Assembly (NCBI GenBank): GCA_001662425.1
Contig: BDDC01000162.1
Span: forward strand, 1 to 64,000
Source: Chlamydomonas sphaeroides
Lineage: Eukaryota > Chlorophyta > Chlorophyceae > Chlamydomonadales > Chlamydomonadaceae
Reading direction: 5' to 3'
DNA length: 64,000 bases
Position 1 is the first letter of the stretch. Every line of letters begins with the position of its first letter. Made by a program: the position numbers and the translations under genes. The notes beneath the pieces are model-generated. The model saw only the letters and a program-made list of their open reading frames with translations. It had not been told where the DNA came from and did no database searches. Shown in pieces: positions 33,701 through 46,600 of the stretch.

Positions 33701-36700
33701 CGCTGCCCGAGATCCCGCGCTGGGAGTTCTTCATCGGCGACCGCCCGCTGGCGCCGTTGCTCGACGCCAACCAGCGGCGGCGCTGCATCAGCCAGGTGGC
33801 GGCCATCGAGGACCAGGCCACGGCCGGTAGCGTGGTGGCCAGCGCCGAGGTGGTGGAGCTCATACAGAGCGAGTGGGAGCTGCTGCCGCTGCCCGATACC
33901 GTGTGGCGGGTGGTTGGCCCGGCGACGCAGGTGAGGCGGCGGCGCGTGGGGCGGGGGAATGGGGCCGTGCGCTGAGCCGGGCTTGGGGCAAAAGTTCGCA
34001 AATACCTGGGGCGGCGGCAGGCTGTGGGACGTGGCGTCGGTCGTGACGGGTGCTGCGGAAGAGGGTTGGTCGCTTTGCTTGTGCTGCGGGTGCTCAATGT
34101 ATCTGACCCCCGCATGCAATCTTCGCAGGCCTCGGTGCGGCTCAGCGTCGCCAGCGTGCGCACCTCAGTTACCTCGCACACGCCCAACGTGCGAAGCAGC
34201 GACGTTGCTGCGGCGCTGGCGGGCGGCATGCCGCCACCGCTGACGGCCGAGCCGCCCGGCGGCGGCGAGCCTCTGGTGGCGGACGACGAGCTGGCTTCGC
34301 TGCACGCCATGCGCGCTATCACCAGTTCCGCCACAAACCAGCCCGGCAACGCCAGCTCCGTGGGCCAGCCGTCGTCGGTGCTGGGCCCCGCGGCGCGGTC
34401 GCTGGGCACCTCGCTGAACGGCAGCAGCGACCGGCCCACCAATGGCAGCGGCGGCACGGCGGGGCCGCCGCCGGCGCCGCAGCAGCAGCTGTCGCTGCTG
34501 GGCGGCCGCACCTCGCACTCGGACCGGCTGGGCATGGACCAGCTGAGCAGTATGGACCGAGCCAACTCGGGGCCTGCCGTGCCGGCCACGGCGATCACGC
34601 AGGCGGGCGCCGTCGTGGCTGCCGCCGCCTCCGCCATCTCAGCGCACCCGCTGCAGGCGCAGACGCTGCCCACGGCGGCGGCCAACGGCCCCGCGACGGC
34701 ACCGGTGGCGGGGGGCCACGCCACCGGCTCGGCAGCGCTCGCAATGGCGACGGCGCTGGCGCAGCTGCCGCCGCGGCTGCGGCATGAGTTTGTGAACCAG
34801 CCGGAGGCGGTGCAGCGGCGGATCGCGGCGCTGCTGCGGATGCATGTGCTGGGCAGCGTGCGCGTGCGCGTGGAGGCGGGGCACCTGGACTTCATCAACG
34901 AGATCCGGCCGCTCACCTGCATGTTCCTGGGCTTCCCCAGCCTGCTGCAGCCGCGCGACGACGTGCCCCACAAGGACCAGGTCTCGTGCGTGCAGTTTGC
35001 CTACACCAGCGTGCAGGCGGTGATGCGCAAGTGGGACGGCTCCTTCCTGCAGTTCCGCTCCGACGAGAAGGGCTTTGTGGGCATCTGCGCCTTCGGGCTC
35101 CCCGGGCACACGCACGAGGACAACCCGGCGCGCGGCATCCGCGCGGCGCTGGAGCTGGCGAGCACCATCAAGGCGGGCGGGCACACGGTGTCCATCGGCG
35201 TGACCACGGGCGACCTGCTGTGCACGTGCGTGGGCGCGCGCAAGCTGCGCTCCGAGTACACGGTGTTCGGTGACGCCATCAACCTGTCGGCGCGGCTCAT
35301 GGTCAAGTGCAAGAAGGACCCCTCCGTGGGCAGCGTGAGTGGCGGCGGTGATGGGCGGAGCAGGGTGGTGGCGGCAGGGCAGGGCCAGGGTGTCTGCTGG
35401 GCGTCAGGGCTGACGGCGGTGCCCTGCTTCCTGCTTCCCGTACGTTGCCACAGATCCTGTGCGACGAGCCGACGTACCTGCGCGCCAAGTACCAGGCTGC
35501 GTTCGTGGAGCTGGAGCCGCTGCCCGTCAAGGGGAAGGCGCAGCCGGTGCTGGTGTACTGCGTTGGCGCGCACGACGCCACGGCCGAGGCGGCGGCGCAG
35601 CAGCAGCGGCGCGAGGCGGCCGAGGTCAGCAGCGGCGAGCGGCCGCTCATCGGGCGGGACGCGGAGATGACGCTCACGCTCAACCACGCGGCGAGCATGA
35701 TCAGCGGCATTTCGGCGGGCGGCATCATCGTCATCGAGGGCAACACGGGTGAGCGGTCAGGGAGCGAGGGAGGGCCGTGGGGCCTGGCACGGCTGCGCCG
35801 CTGCGCGTGGTGTTGCGCGCAAGGGTGGGTGAGGGGCCGCACCAGCGCCGGCCGCTGCAGCCCGGCAACCGCTCCGGGGGTTGGTTGCGGCGCGCCGCCG
35901 GGCGATGTCCCAGGGAACACGCTTCCCTTCATGCATTCACCCTCGTCCCCGCCCGCCCGCCCGTCCGCCCATCGGCGCAGGCATGGGCAAGACCAAGCTG
36001 CTTATGGAGGTGCGCAAGAGCCTGGAGCGCATCAACGCCGACACCAGCATCGGCAGCCGGCCCGCCTTCCACATGGTGTTTGGCATGGCGGACACGGCCA
36101 ACAAGAGCCAGAAGCTGCACCCTTGGCGCCGCGTGTTCCAGGTGCGAACTCCCCGGCGCCGCAAACCCCTCCACAGCCGCGCATGGGCATCCGCACGCGC
36201 CACGCTGACACAAAGTCCTGCCGCCCAGCGGCTCTGCTGCCACCGGGCCCCACGGGCTCGGCCAGCCGCCAGCTTGTGCCTCCGCTGGTGCACCCGCCGC
36301 CGCGGCCTGTGCCTCGCGCCGCCCCTTGCAAGATCCGGCTGCAGAACTAGCTACTTGGCCCCTCGGCCCTCACCCTGCTCCGGCTCGTGGCTCCGTGTTC
36401 CCTACCCCAGGAGCTCTTCATCCTGGACCTCAAGCTGAGGAACCTGGGCCAGCCCGGCTCGCCCAGCCACAGCGGCACCCACGCGCCGCTGGGCTCGGTG
36501 GGCGGCAAGCCGGCGGGAGCCACTAGCTGCTCGGGCCAGGGCTCGGCGGCGGGCGGCGGCGGCGGCGCGGGCGTGCAGAACCGCCGGCGCGGCACCGACG
36601 ACGGCCCCGGCCACGCGGTCTTCACGGCGCTGGGCGAGCGGCTCAGCAAGTGAGTCAGGCTCCGTGGCGCCGCCTCCCCGGCGTCGCAGCAGGGCTCACA

Positions 36701-39700
36701 GGCACACGGCTTCCCGCCTCGTCCCTCCCCATGCACGCACGCGCTGCTCGCTCGCTCGCTCGTTCGCCGCCGGCATATGCTTTCAGTCTATGGTTTGTTG
36801 CGATCGCAAGGCAACGGTCACCGCCCCACCGCGCGCAGGGTGCCCAACTACGACACCGAGTGGCGGCAGCACCTGGCAGAACTGCTGGACCTGCCGCTGC
36901 ACTCCATACCGCTGGGCAGCATGGAGGCGGAGCAAGCGCACGCCGCGGTCGTGGCGGCGGCGTCCGTGAGCGCCGTGGCGCCCTCGCACTCGCAGATGCA
37001 CGGCCTGCAGATGTCTGGCAGCCAGCAGGACCAGGTGCGAGCAGGGGACGTGGTGCGGGGGCGCTTGCCCGGGAGCGGAGCCTTGCGGGTCACGGCCCGG
37101 GTGCCGCGACTCGAGGGCCGTGCCGCGTATGAGTGTGTGCGGTGCGCGGCGGCTGCGTTTGCGTGGTTGGGGCGAGGAAAGGAAAGGGGTGATGATGCTG
37201 GTTGCCTGCGCTTTCGCTAAAGCACAGCCGTTCGCGGCGCTGGCTGGCCTGCAGTTGGATGGCGAGGCAGCGGCCTTGTTTGGCCCCGTGGCCAACGGCT
37301 TCGGCGGCACGGCGGGCGGTGGCAGCGACCAGCGGGACGCGGCTCTGCCGGCGGCGCTGGCCCTCACCGGCAACCAAGTGCTGCGAGGACCGCCCCCGGT
37401 GAGACCACCCGCGTGCTCTCTCCCCATGTGATCAAGGCGCCCCCGCGTTTCGTGGTCCCCTGCTTTGTGGGAAGTACACTGGTCCTCCTGCTGACGCCGC
37501 GCCTCCTGCTGTGCCCGCCACCCCACCCTCGCGGGCTCACAGTGGAAGGCGCCCAGCGCGCGCCACGCGTCCATGACGGTCCCGGGCGCGCCCCCGGTGA
37601 TGCTGGACGCGCACGCGCACGCCAGCACCATCAACCTGGGCGCCGCGGCCGCGGCCGTGGCGGCCGCGGCGCTGCCTCCCGGCGCCACCACGTCCGATGC
37701 GGGCGTGGGTCCGGGCGGGCCGCACGCTGGCGGCGGCGCCACGGTCAACAGCGGGGTGGGGGCGCCCATTCGCAAGAACAGCCTCAACTTTCTGGTGCAC
37801 GTCATGCAGGTGGGCCTGTGGGGGGCAGGGGGCGGGCAGGGCAGAGGAAGGCTCGAGGCAGGGGAGGGGGCGGGCGATGCCAGGGACAGGCAGAGGGGAG
37901 GGGCGCGTGCAGGTGGGCAGGGGACAAAAATGCGGTGTTGTCGCTGGGGCAAGGGCCGGGAGGGTCTGGATAAAGTGTGCGGAATCGTGGTGCCAGGGGA
38001 TGGGGAAGGATCGTGCGAGGCAAGGCGGGCGTGTCTGGGCTGCCGTGCGCGCGCTCCCCAACACCTCGTGCCCCCCGCCTTGCCGCCGCGCCCCTGATCG
38101 GCGCAGGAGTTCATCTCGCTGTACGGCCCCACGCTGGCGCTGTTGGAGAACCTGCACGACTTCGACACCTGGTCCTGGCAGCTGCTGGTCAAGGCCGCAG
38201 AGGTGCTCACCACCGACTGCATGATCCTCGCCACCACCCGCCCCAACGACCTGCCCGCCGTCGGCCCCAGCCACCACCTGCACGGCAAGGTGAGCACCAC
38301 CGCGCCGCGCCGCTTCAGACCACACACGCTTGGCGGGGCTCACCGCCTCGCTGGCCGCTCTGCTGCGGAACCTTGCCCTTACCCCGTCGTTCCCGCCCTG
38401 CCTGCTCTGCTCCGCCCAGGCCGCGCTGTACCAGAAGGTGGCCATGATGTACCGCCACCTGCTCAAGCTGCCGTCCGCCACGCGCATCGTGCTGGAGCCC
38501 TTCAACTTCCACCAGACCAAGAGCCTCATGCAGGTGCGGGCGGGTCCGGTCCGGTCCGGTCCGGTTACGAGCAAAGCAAGGGCGGCGCGGCGGCCTCTGC
38601 CGGCGACGACACTTCGCACCGCTTGGCGTCCTGCCATGCGTGGCCCGACGTCGTGCCCCTTCGCCTGCCCCGGGCCCAACAGGTGGTTGCCGACATCAAC
38701 TACCCGGACCAGTACGTGCTGGCGGTGATGGAGAAGACGGGCGGCATGCCGCTGTACATCGAGAAGGTCACCGAGTTCCTGTGCCAGAGCCAGCGGCCGT
38801 GGCTGCCGGACCAGGGCGGCGAGTTCTCCGCCAACGTCAACAAGATGATCCGCAACCTCAACTTCCAGCAGGTGGGGGGGGCCACAGACCGCAGCTGCTC
38901 GCGCGGTACCAGCCTCGTCGCTGTGCCCGCTGTGCTTGCGCTCCTCCCCTCCCCGCCCTGCTATCTGCCGTATTGCCCGCCTGCCACGTCACTCAAAGCC
39001 GCTTCCCCTACCCGCCTCCCTTTCCCCATCACACCACCCCTCACCTTATCACCCCGCCGCCTCATCACCCCGTCAGGTCATCATTGAGCGCATGGACCGC
39101 CTCAAGCCCGGCATCCACCTCAGCCTCAAGGTGGCCTCCGTCATGGGCCAGTGGGTGGACCTGGACATCCTGCACAAGTTCTACCCCATCAACAAGAGCA
39201 AGGACGAGCTGAGGGGCCACCTGCAGGAGCTGGAGCGAGGTGCGCAACCACGGAGGCCTCCATCCCCCCCGCGTGTGTGCCCCACCGCATGCTTTCCACG
39301 CCGCCCCATCCCTGACCCTCCTGCTTGGCAGATCGGCATGCATGGACCTCGCATCTGCTGCTGCTCGCCTTGTCGCCCCTTTACCACCCATTCGCTGGGC
39401 CCTGCCCGGCGCGGCCATGCCTGACCTGACGGCAGCGGCCCCAACGCTGCCCGCCGCCTCCCATCACCCGCCCCCGCAGGCAACTTCCTCAAGCCTACCG
39501 ACGCGGAGGGCGTGTGGGAGTTCAACATGGTGGAGCGCGACATTGTGTACGAGGTCATCCCGCACTACCAGCGCCGGCGGCTGCACGCCAAGCTGGCGCA
39601 AGAGCTGGAGAAGAGCCTGGAGGAGCAGCACGTGGCCACGCTCACCACCATCGCCTACCACTGGAACCAGGCCTGCATGGGCCACGAGCTGGCGGAAGTG

Positions 39701-41623
39701 GAGTGCTCGCTCAAGGCCATCGAGTTCTGGTGCGCGGGCGTTGGGGGAGGGGAGGGGAGGGGAGGGGAGGGGATGCAGACATGCGGGGGATGTGGGTATG
39801 GAGTCAGCGCATTGGCATGGGCTAGGCTAAGGTTCGTCAATCGACACGGGGCCGAGACGGATGTGAAAGCGGGTGCTGGGAGCGCCGGAAAGGAGTCAAT
39901 GATGCGCGCCTGCGACCGTGCTGATGCTGACGCTGACGCTGCTCGTGGCGCCGCTGCCCCCGCTGCCGCCTCTCTTGCACCTGTAGGCACCGCGCTGCCG
40001 AGGCTGCCTACAGTGGCAGCAGCCTTATGGAGGCACTCAAGCTGTACCAGAAGGCGGCGCAGATCGCAGAGATCCTGGCCGAGTCCATGGGCGGCAGCGT
40101 GTCGGCGGGCGACCACAACCTGTTCATGAAGGGGTGAGCGGGCCAGGCATGGCGACGGGCTGGGCTGTGCTCCGCAGGGGGTGGGTACGAGCGCCGCGGG
40201 CTGTGATGTGCATGGGGCGCGCATTTGGGCAGGCAAGCGTGTGTGTGGCATTTGCGATGCTGCTCTTACCCTCGCCGTGCCCTGGTCGTGGCGCAGGCGG
40301 GAGCGCGACGTGGGCTCTGCGACGGCCGGCAACGGCACCGCGGGCACCAGCAACGACGGCCGCATCGACGGCACCGACCAGTCGTTCACGGCCGTGGGCA
40401 GCGCCTTCAAGGGCCAGCTCAACTGGGCGCTCATCAGCCGCCTCAGCCGCAGCCAGTGGGAGAAGTCCATGGCGTCGTGCTGCCTGGGTGAGCAAGCGGC
40501 GCTGCTGTGGGGCCGTGCAGCCGCCTGTCGCGCCACCTCACCTGTGTTGGGTTGCGGGCCCGCTGAATGCAATGCAGCTTTCGCATGGTCTGGTATTAGC
40601 CCAGTTTATCCAGGACATTATGTTGGAATGCGCGGCCCTGCGCCTGCGCGCTCGCCTGGCAGGGGTGGCTGCACGCCAGCAGTCCGTCCAGCGACCTTTC
40701 ACAAGAAGCCGGCGCACGTGCGCACTTGTCCCATCTGCCATCTCCATCGTTCGCTCCCTGCCGAACCCGCGCACAACCCGTTCCCTCCCTCCTTCCCTTC
40801 CTCCCTCCCTGCAGGCATCGTGCTGCAGCACCGCTACGAGTTCAACACGCAGCTCGAGTATTGGGACACGGAGGACTACTTCCGGCTGCTCACCGAGCAC
40901 GCCATCCGCGGCCTCATGCTGCTGGGCGCGCCGCACCCCAAGCAGCTGCTCGAGGAGAGCTCCACGCGGGGCACCGCCGTCTTGTCGCGCCTCTGCGCGT
41001 GCTTCTCGGGCGGCGGCGACGGTAGCGTGAGCTCCAAGGCCGGCCGCGGCAGCGAGGCGGGCGGCGCCGCGCAGCCGGGCTGGCACACGGGGCTTGTGCT
41101 GCAGGACAGCGAGGTGCAGGAGATCCGCGACATCCTGCTCGTGCTCATCATCGCGGCCGAGCACTACAGCCTGCAGCACGACGGCGGCGAGTACACGCGC
41201 CTGCTTACCTTCTGCAAGCGCGTGTGCAAGTTCTTCCACAAGTGCAGCGACTCGGGTGAGCGCGGCCAGCCGGGCTGCGGCTGCGCGGCGCTGCGCAACG
41301 GAGCTGCAACGGCCCGCACAGCGGCCTGCTGCCAGCGTGCCCCCTGCCTGCCCTCGTGCCCGCCCCTGTTGCGCGCTCATCCCGCCCTGGCTGCCGCGTC
41401 CCGCTCCCGGTTTGCAGGGACGGACCCGTTCCTGGACATCCGCTCCGCCTGCTCGAGCCGCATCAAGAACTACAAGGCCAGCCGGGCCATGCAGAACACG
41501 CTTGACTTCGGGATCAACAACGAGCCGGCGCTGGAGGCGGCGGCGGTGCGCAACACAGCGGGAGGGCCCGTGGTGGGGCCCGAGCTCAGCCGCGCCGTGC
41601 TCGGGCTGCAGCGCCAGTACTAG
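27796..41623 (+). CDS. Soluble-adenylyl-cyclase-like (class III, ADCY10-type) protein
   Basis: Twenty-nine exons stay in frame (8,373 nt, 2,790 residues). Ends: 27796-28021, 28302-28416, 28443-28507, 28589-29025, 29184-29340, 29525-29802, 29978-30041, 30179-30874, 31131-31639, 31901-32149, 32453-32832, 32971-33448, 33631-33930, 34129-35334, 35454-35748, 35981-36141, 36411-36649, 36839-37034, 37228-37398, 37543-37809, 38107-38289, 38420-38533, 38683-38871, 39077-39239, 39480-39729, 39987-40133, 40297-40487, 40815-41255, 41418-41623. The first cyclase domain (C1) starts near residue 427: IADVTGFTKLTEIL and GDVVKFAGDSMIVLF supply both metal-binding Asp. It resumes near 1219 (VMTSAGSVCVFH) after a ~670-residue insertion. 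C2 (about 1570-1770) has YTVFGDAINLSARLM, with the catalytic Asn/Arg pair. A P-loop ATPase follows (EGNTGMGKTKLLMEV, about 1815), then a helical region, as in ADCY10. It should convert ATP to cAMP; bicarbonate control is known for the family but not visible here. Intron 6 has a GC donor. The first three exons are less certain. Confidence 0.88.
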
Positions 41624-43162
41624 GCGGCCAGGGGGCAGGGCCCAGTGATCGGCGCGGCCAGGGCCAGCGCGGGTTGAGCGCAGCGCCTTGGGCAGCGTAG
41701 GGGCGCCGGGGCTTGCGGCGCGTGCAGCGGCGGGGTCCATGTGCGGTCCGGGCCGCCCCTGCCTGTTTAGACGATGAAGAGCATTGCAGATAGAGGCGCG
41801 AGGATGCGGCTCGCCAGCAGCAGCGTGAGCCCGGGAACTGCGGGTAAGCGCTTTGGCAGGCTGTGGGGCGTTGCGCGAGCCGTGTGGTCCGGTATCAGGG
41901 GTATGGGCGAGCGCGGCATCCGCTGTGAGCTGTTTTTGCCCGACGTAGCAGCCGCTGCGATGCGGTCTACGAGGGCGGCGTGTGTGCATGTGCAATAGCC
42001 AGGACGGGGATGAAGCGAGTGCGTGCGTGCGTGGACTAGTCTGCTTGTGTGGCGCTGGCTAGCTCGCGGCGCGGCACTGGCGTGGCGAGGCTGGCGAGGC
42101 CTGCGGGCGGGTGCTGACGCCCTGCCGGCTGCGATGTCCGAGACGCGTGTGGCGCTCGACTACTGCTCGGAACGTTCTGGGGGAATGACTGACCTTCATT
42201 GCTCCGGCCCCGGTTGCGGGCCGCCGTGAGCGAGCCGCAGGGCTTTGGAGCAGTGAGGTGTGCGGGTGGAGGCGCAGTTGCGGATACTCGGAGGCGGTGC
42301 GTGTGCGGCCGTTGCAGCAAGCCGCGTGTGATTGGCGACGGGGGGGGCAGCTTCTGGCACGTGGCTTGGGTTGGAAGTAAGGCGGTGCGAGGCAGCCTCG
42401 CTGGCCGGTTTGCAGGCGATCCTGCGGTGCAGGGTGCACCCTGCTGCGGTGTCGCGGCACCTGGGGGCATGTGGCCGAGCGGGTTGCAAGCGGATGAGTG
42501 CGAATCTGCAAACGGACGCGTGGATGCCTCTGCTCGCCGACTTGAAGCGCCACCGACGTTGGCGCTGCGTTGAGCTCCATGCCGCAACTATAAGCCAGCC
42601 CCGCGTGGATACGGCCTCAGCAGCATGGCCAAATGGATGCGCCCAGGGTCCTCAGGTGCCCCGGCCAGGCGAGCCGCAGCAGCAAGCACCTCATGGCAGG
42701 CACAGCAGCCGCCCATCTGGAGCCTGTCACACCAGGATGCGTGACCAGGGGGGAACCCCCTGTGCGTGACTGACAGATCGCGTGATGGTCGTGGACCCGG
42801 GTAGCCGAGGGTGGGGTCGAGTCTGGGTTCGTGCCGGGTCGTGTATCGTACGGACCCGATCGGCTAAGGGCGCTGCCTGCCTGCGGGCAGGCACCAGGCA
42901 ACGAACTGGCCGCTTCATAAGGTAGCTCTGCTTGCTTGCTATAGGGCGTGGATCTTAGCTGGACAGGGCTGGACGTAGCTATGTAACGATCAGCGAGGAG
43001 CCTCGGCCCGGCAGCGGCAGCAGCAGCGCCTGCTGCGTGCCATGTTCGCCATACCCGACCCAGCTACGACGACGAGCGCCTGCGCTACAGCAGCGGGCGG
43101 GGATGCCGATTGGACGCTTCTGGAGCCGCGCGAGCAGCCACGCCGGCCTCCGGGCGCCGGTC

Positions 43163-43172
43163 NNNNNNNNNN
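43163..43172. other. Assembly gap (10 N)
   Basis: Ten ambiguous bases, a placeholder-sized gap, so the true length of missing sequence may differ. Confidence 0.99.
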
Positions 43173-43373
43173 GCGGTACCCGGCGGAGATCTGCATGTCA
43201 CGCAATGCGTCATGACAAGCCCTCGCGGGTCCCAGCCGAGGCGCAGGGGCCATCAGGGTGAGGCCTCCCTGGGCCATGGAGCCTAGCAGCGGCTGTCCCC
43301 GCGCCTGGCACCACCCAGATGATACCCTCTTGGAGGCCCAAGTACTCTCAGGTCAGATGCGTTGCTGGCCCTC

Positions 43374-43428
43374 AGCAGCGCCCGGCTGCCGATAGCTTGT
43401 GCACCAGCTGGCGGGGTAGACGGCGTCT
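43374..43428 (-). pseudogene. Possible decayed copy of exon 1 of the two-helix membrane gene
   Basis: On the minus strand, CAGCTGGTGCACAAGCTATC followed by GGCAGC resembles GAGCTGGTGCACAAAGCTAT followed by CGGC at about 14542-14520, which encodes ELVHKAIG in the unknown membrane protein. One A is missing, shifting the frame, and the following hydrophobic codons are not kept. The match is only about 30 bases, so chance or a shared short motif is possible. Confidence 0.25.
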
Positions 43429-43623
43429 GCTCCTCCTCACCCAGAGGCTGAGTGAGTTTGCGGTACACCAGCCGTTACATGGCCCACATACAGCAGGAAC
43501 CGCTCCTTCATGCGTCGCCCCCGCCCGGCCCCAGCCGAGCAAGGCCTCCTCGGTTCCTGCCGTCCTAGGCCTAATGACTTGACGGGAGATGGTCGGAAGG
43601 CCTGGGCCGCTGCTGCGCTGCCA

Positions 43624-46600
43624 TCACATGCACTGCATTAGGACAGAGGACGCGGCCTTGGCCACCGCCTCAGCCACCAGCCGGCGCTTGCCTGCCGCCA
43701 CCACCGCCTTGAGTGTATCCACGCCGCCGGCGGCTCTGCGGCAGGTGGGCGCAAGGCAGCACGGTCGAGCACAAGCACGCGGCATCGCCGGAAAGCCCCA
43801 GCATCTCTCGGGGGCACGCCCGCGCTCACTTGATGGCCTGGATGCCCTCGGGGCCCCCCGCAAGGCACTCGAGCGCCTCCACCGCCGGCAACAGCGCCAG
43901 CGCCGTGGCGCCGGTGCAGCCGCTGCCCGCCTGCGGCGCCGCCGACTCGCGCAGCAGGGCCAGCAGGGCCTGCACGGCGCCGGCCCGGATGAGCGCCACG
44001 CGGGGCCGCACCGCGCCACCCTGGGCCACCGCAAGGCCCGCAATGGCGTTGGCGGCGGCTGCTTTGATGCGATCCTCGCCTGCGGGCCGCACGATGCCCC
44101 GACAGGCGGCATGAAGTGTGCGACACTGCCGTGGCGTGGGGCTAGCAAGCAATGACGGGCGTGCCAGCGTGCGGCCCGGCCACGCAGCCCCAGCGCACCT
44201 GCCGCCAGCAGCTTGACCAGCACCTCGCCGCCCACGTCCTCCTGCAGCAGCGCCTCCCGCCCCGCCGCGCTGCAGCTCAGCCGAGCCACCACCAGCGCGG
44301 CTGCCGCCACCTCCCGCCGCGAGCCGCCACGCACCAGGCTCTGCCGCAGAGCCCTCGCGGCGTCCGCGCGGCTGGGCCCATGCAGCGCCGCCAGCGCTGC
44401 CAGGCACGCCAGCGCGTCCTCATACAGCGGCAGGCCGGGGTCGCTAGAGCGGGCCAGCTCCAAGAGGGCCGCAAGGCCGCCACTGGCCGAGGTTTGGTCG
44501 CGCGCCTCGGGCGACTTGCGGAGAAGCGGCCCCAGCGCTGCAGCAGCCTCCACTCGCAGCGGCACTTCCGGAATGCGCGTCGCATCCAGGCGGAGGGTCA
44601 GGACAGCGGCCACGCCGGCGCTGACTGCAGCGTCGACGGCGGCGCCGCCGCCGCGGCACAGGGCCCACAGCAACCGGACGCAGCGCTGCTGCAGAAACTC
44701 CAGGGCTTCGGCGTCAGCCGCATCCGTCCGGCCTGGCGCAGACGCGGTCGGGGCGCGCGCCAGGTGGGCGGCCAGCGGCGCCATCACGCCGTGGCTCGTG
44801 AGCACGGGCACGGCCGAGGGGGCGCGCGCCAGGATGGTGGCCAGGGCGCTGCATGCGCTGGCGGCCAGCGCCACGCTGCTGGAGCCGAAGAAGGCCACTA
44901 GCTGCGGTAGTAAGGAAGGATAAAGAGCGCAAATGGGTGTCGTGTGCTTGCATACGTGCGGCAGAAGGGCTGCTGGGTGCCTGTAGCGCAGGCTCCTGGC
45001 CGTGCCCTCTGCCACTGGGCGGCTTTTGGCGACCCACCTGCATGCATGTGTCCTGCCGTAGCGCCTCGGAGCTGGCCGCCAGCGTGGCAATGGCCTCCGC
45101 CGCGGCGCCCGGGCCATCGGGAACACCCGCGGTCGCCGAGCCTACGGCGCCCTCCCGCTTCAGCGCGTCCACCAGTGCCTCCACCGCGCCGCAGCCACCA
45201 AGCGCCTCGCGCGTGTCGGGGCCGCCGTGCACCGCCAGCGAGTGCAGGCACGCGAAGCCTGCATGCCAGCAGGTCATACGAGTGTGTTCCTAGCATGTGT
45301 TGAAACCTTACGGCGTGCTGAAGGGGCGCTTGGCAGCCGAGCCCTGCCAAGGCGTCATGCAAGGGTCACCGCCGGAGCGCCTCACCGGCGTCGCGGCACA
45401 TGGCATCTGGGCTGCTTGCCAGGGCCATAACGGACGGCAGCGCGCCGCAGGCCGCCACCTCGCCGCACGCGGACGCGGCAGAGCGCGACGGCCCACGCGC
45501 CACCACGGCCAGGCAGCTTGCAAGTGCGGCCGATTGCGCGGGCTGCGCTTTGGCAACGAGCGCCTGGGCGAGCAGTCGGGCCGTGGCCACTTTGCATCCG
45601 TCGTCGGAGCCCAGCCGCCGCAGGGCGTCTGCAGCAGGCGAGCTAGCCGCCGGCTCGGCCGCGCAGTTGTGGAGCAGGCGCTGGAGGGCGGCGCCGTGGC
45701 GGAGGAGGGCCTGCAGGCAGGGCGTCCCAGGTGGCGCTGGTGAGCCATACGTTGTACATGCCTATACCTCATTATGTGCGGCTAGAAGCCTGTAAAAAGG
45801 AACCTCTTGCGTGTACATACCGCGCGCGCCTCGGGGCAGTGCAGGCAGTGGGGCAGCAGCCGCAGCGCACCGGCGCTGACGCCGCTCCATGCGGCGTCCG
45901 CCCCAGACGGAGAGGCACGCGCGACGTCCAGGGCCACCCAGTCGGCCAGCGCGGTGACAGACGCCGCGTCGCAGCCCTTGCCCATCGCTGCGAGCAGCTT
46001 GCAGGAGCCGGTCTCTGGCTCGCCCAGGGCAGGTGCCGTGAGCAGGGCTGCCGCGCAGGCCAGCGCCGTCGCGGCCTCCGAGGGCCGCTCCGACAGCGCC
46101 ATGCTGGCCAACGTCACTAGCAGCCGATGCTGCGTCATCTGCGGTTGCAATGACAGGCCACCGGTGGGTTGCAGGCAAGGTTATAGCGCCCTTTCAGGTT
46201 ATAGCGCCCCTTCAGGGGCTGGGGCACAGACAGCCTCCAGCTGGACGCCTAGGCCCGAGCCCCCCGCCCTGGCAACCACCTGCACCGCCGCTTGCCGGTC
46301 AGCCGCTAGGTCTGACAGCGCGCTGACGGCGGCCACCGGAAGGCCAGCTGGCGAAGCAGCGGCGGCCGCGGATCCAGCCAGCCGGACGAGTGCGCTGACG
46401 GCACCTGCCGACACGACCTCCGCCTGCGTCATCAAGGCGAGCGCAGCGTCACGACCAGAACCTCAAAAGAGCCGCATGGCATTGGCAAATGCCTCACCGA
46501 GTGCTGCCCTGCGAGGCGGCGCAGGACGGACACCGCGTGCTGCACGCTCTCGTCCTCGTTCGCGTCAGCGCCCGCGCCACCGGCCTTGCTAGGCGTCCGG

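Larger units (their letters stand above)
41624..43623. other. Convergent intergenic region with an assembly gap
   Basis: Two kilobases between the cyclase and armadillo genes, which converge here. TGTAA occurs near 42980 (plus) and TTACA at 43475-43479 gives a minus-strand TGTAA about 145 bases after the armadillo stop. Parts flanking the N run (about 42990-43260) have open frames on both strands, but none can be assigned. No complete gene is visible. Confidence 0.4.
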
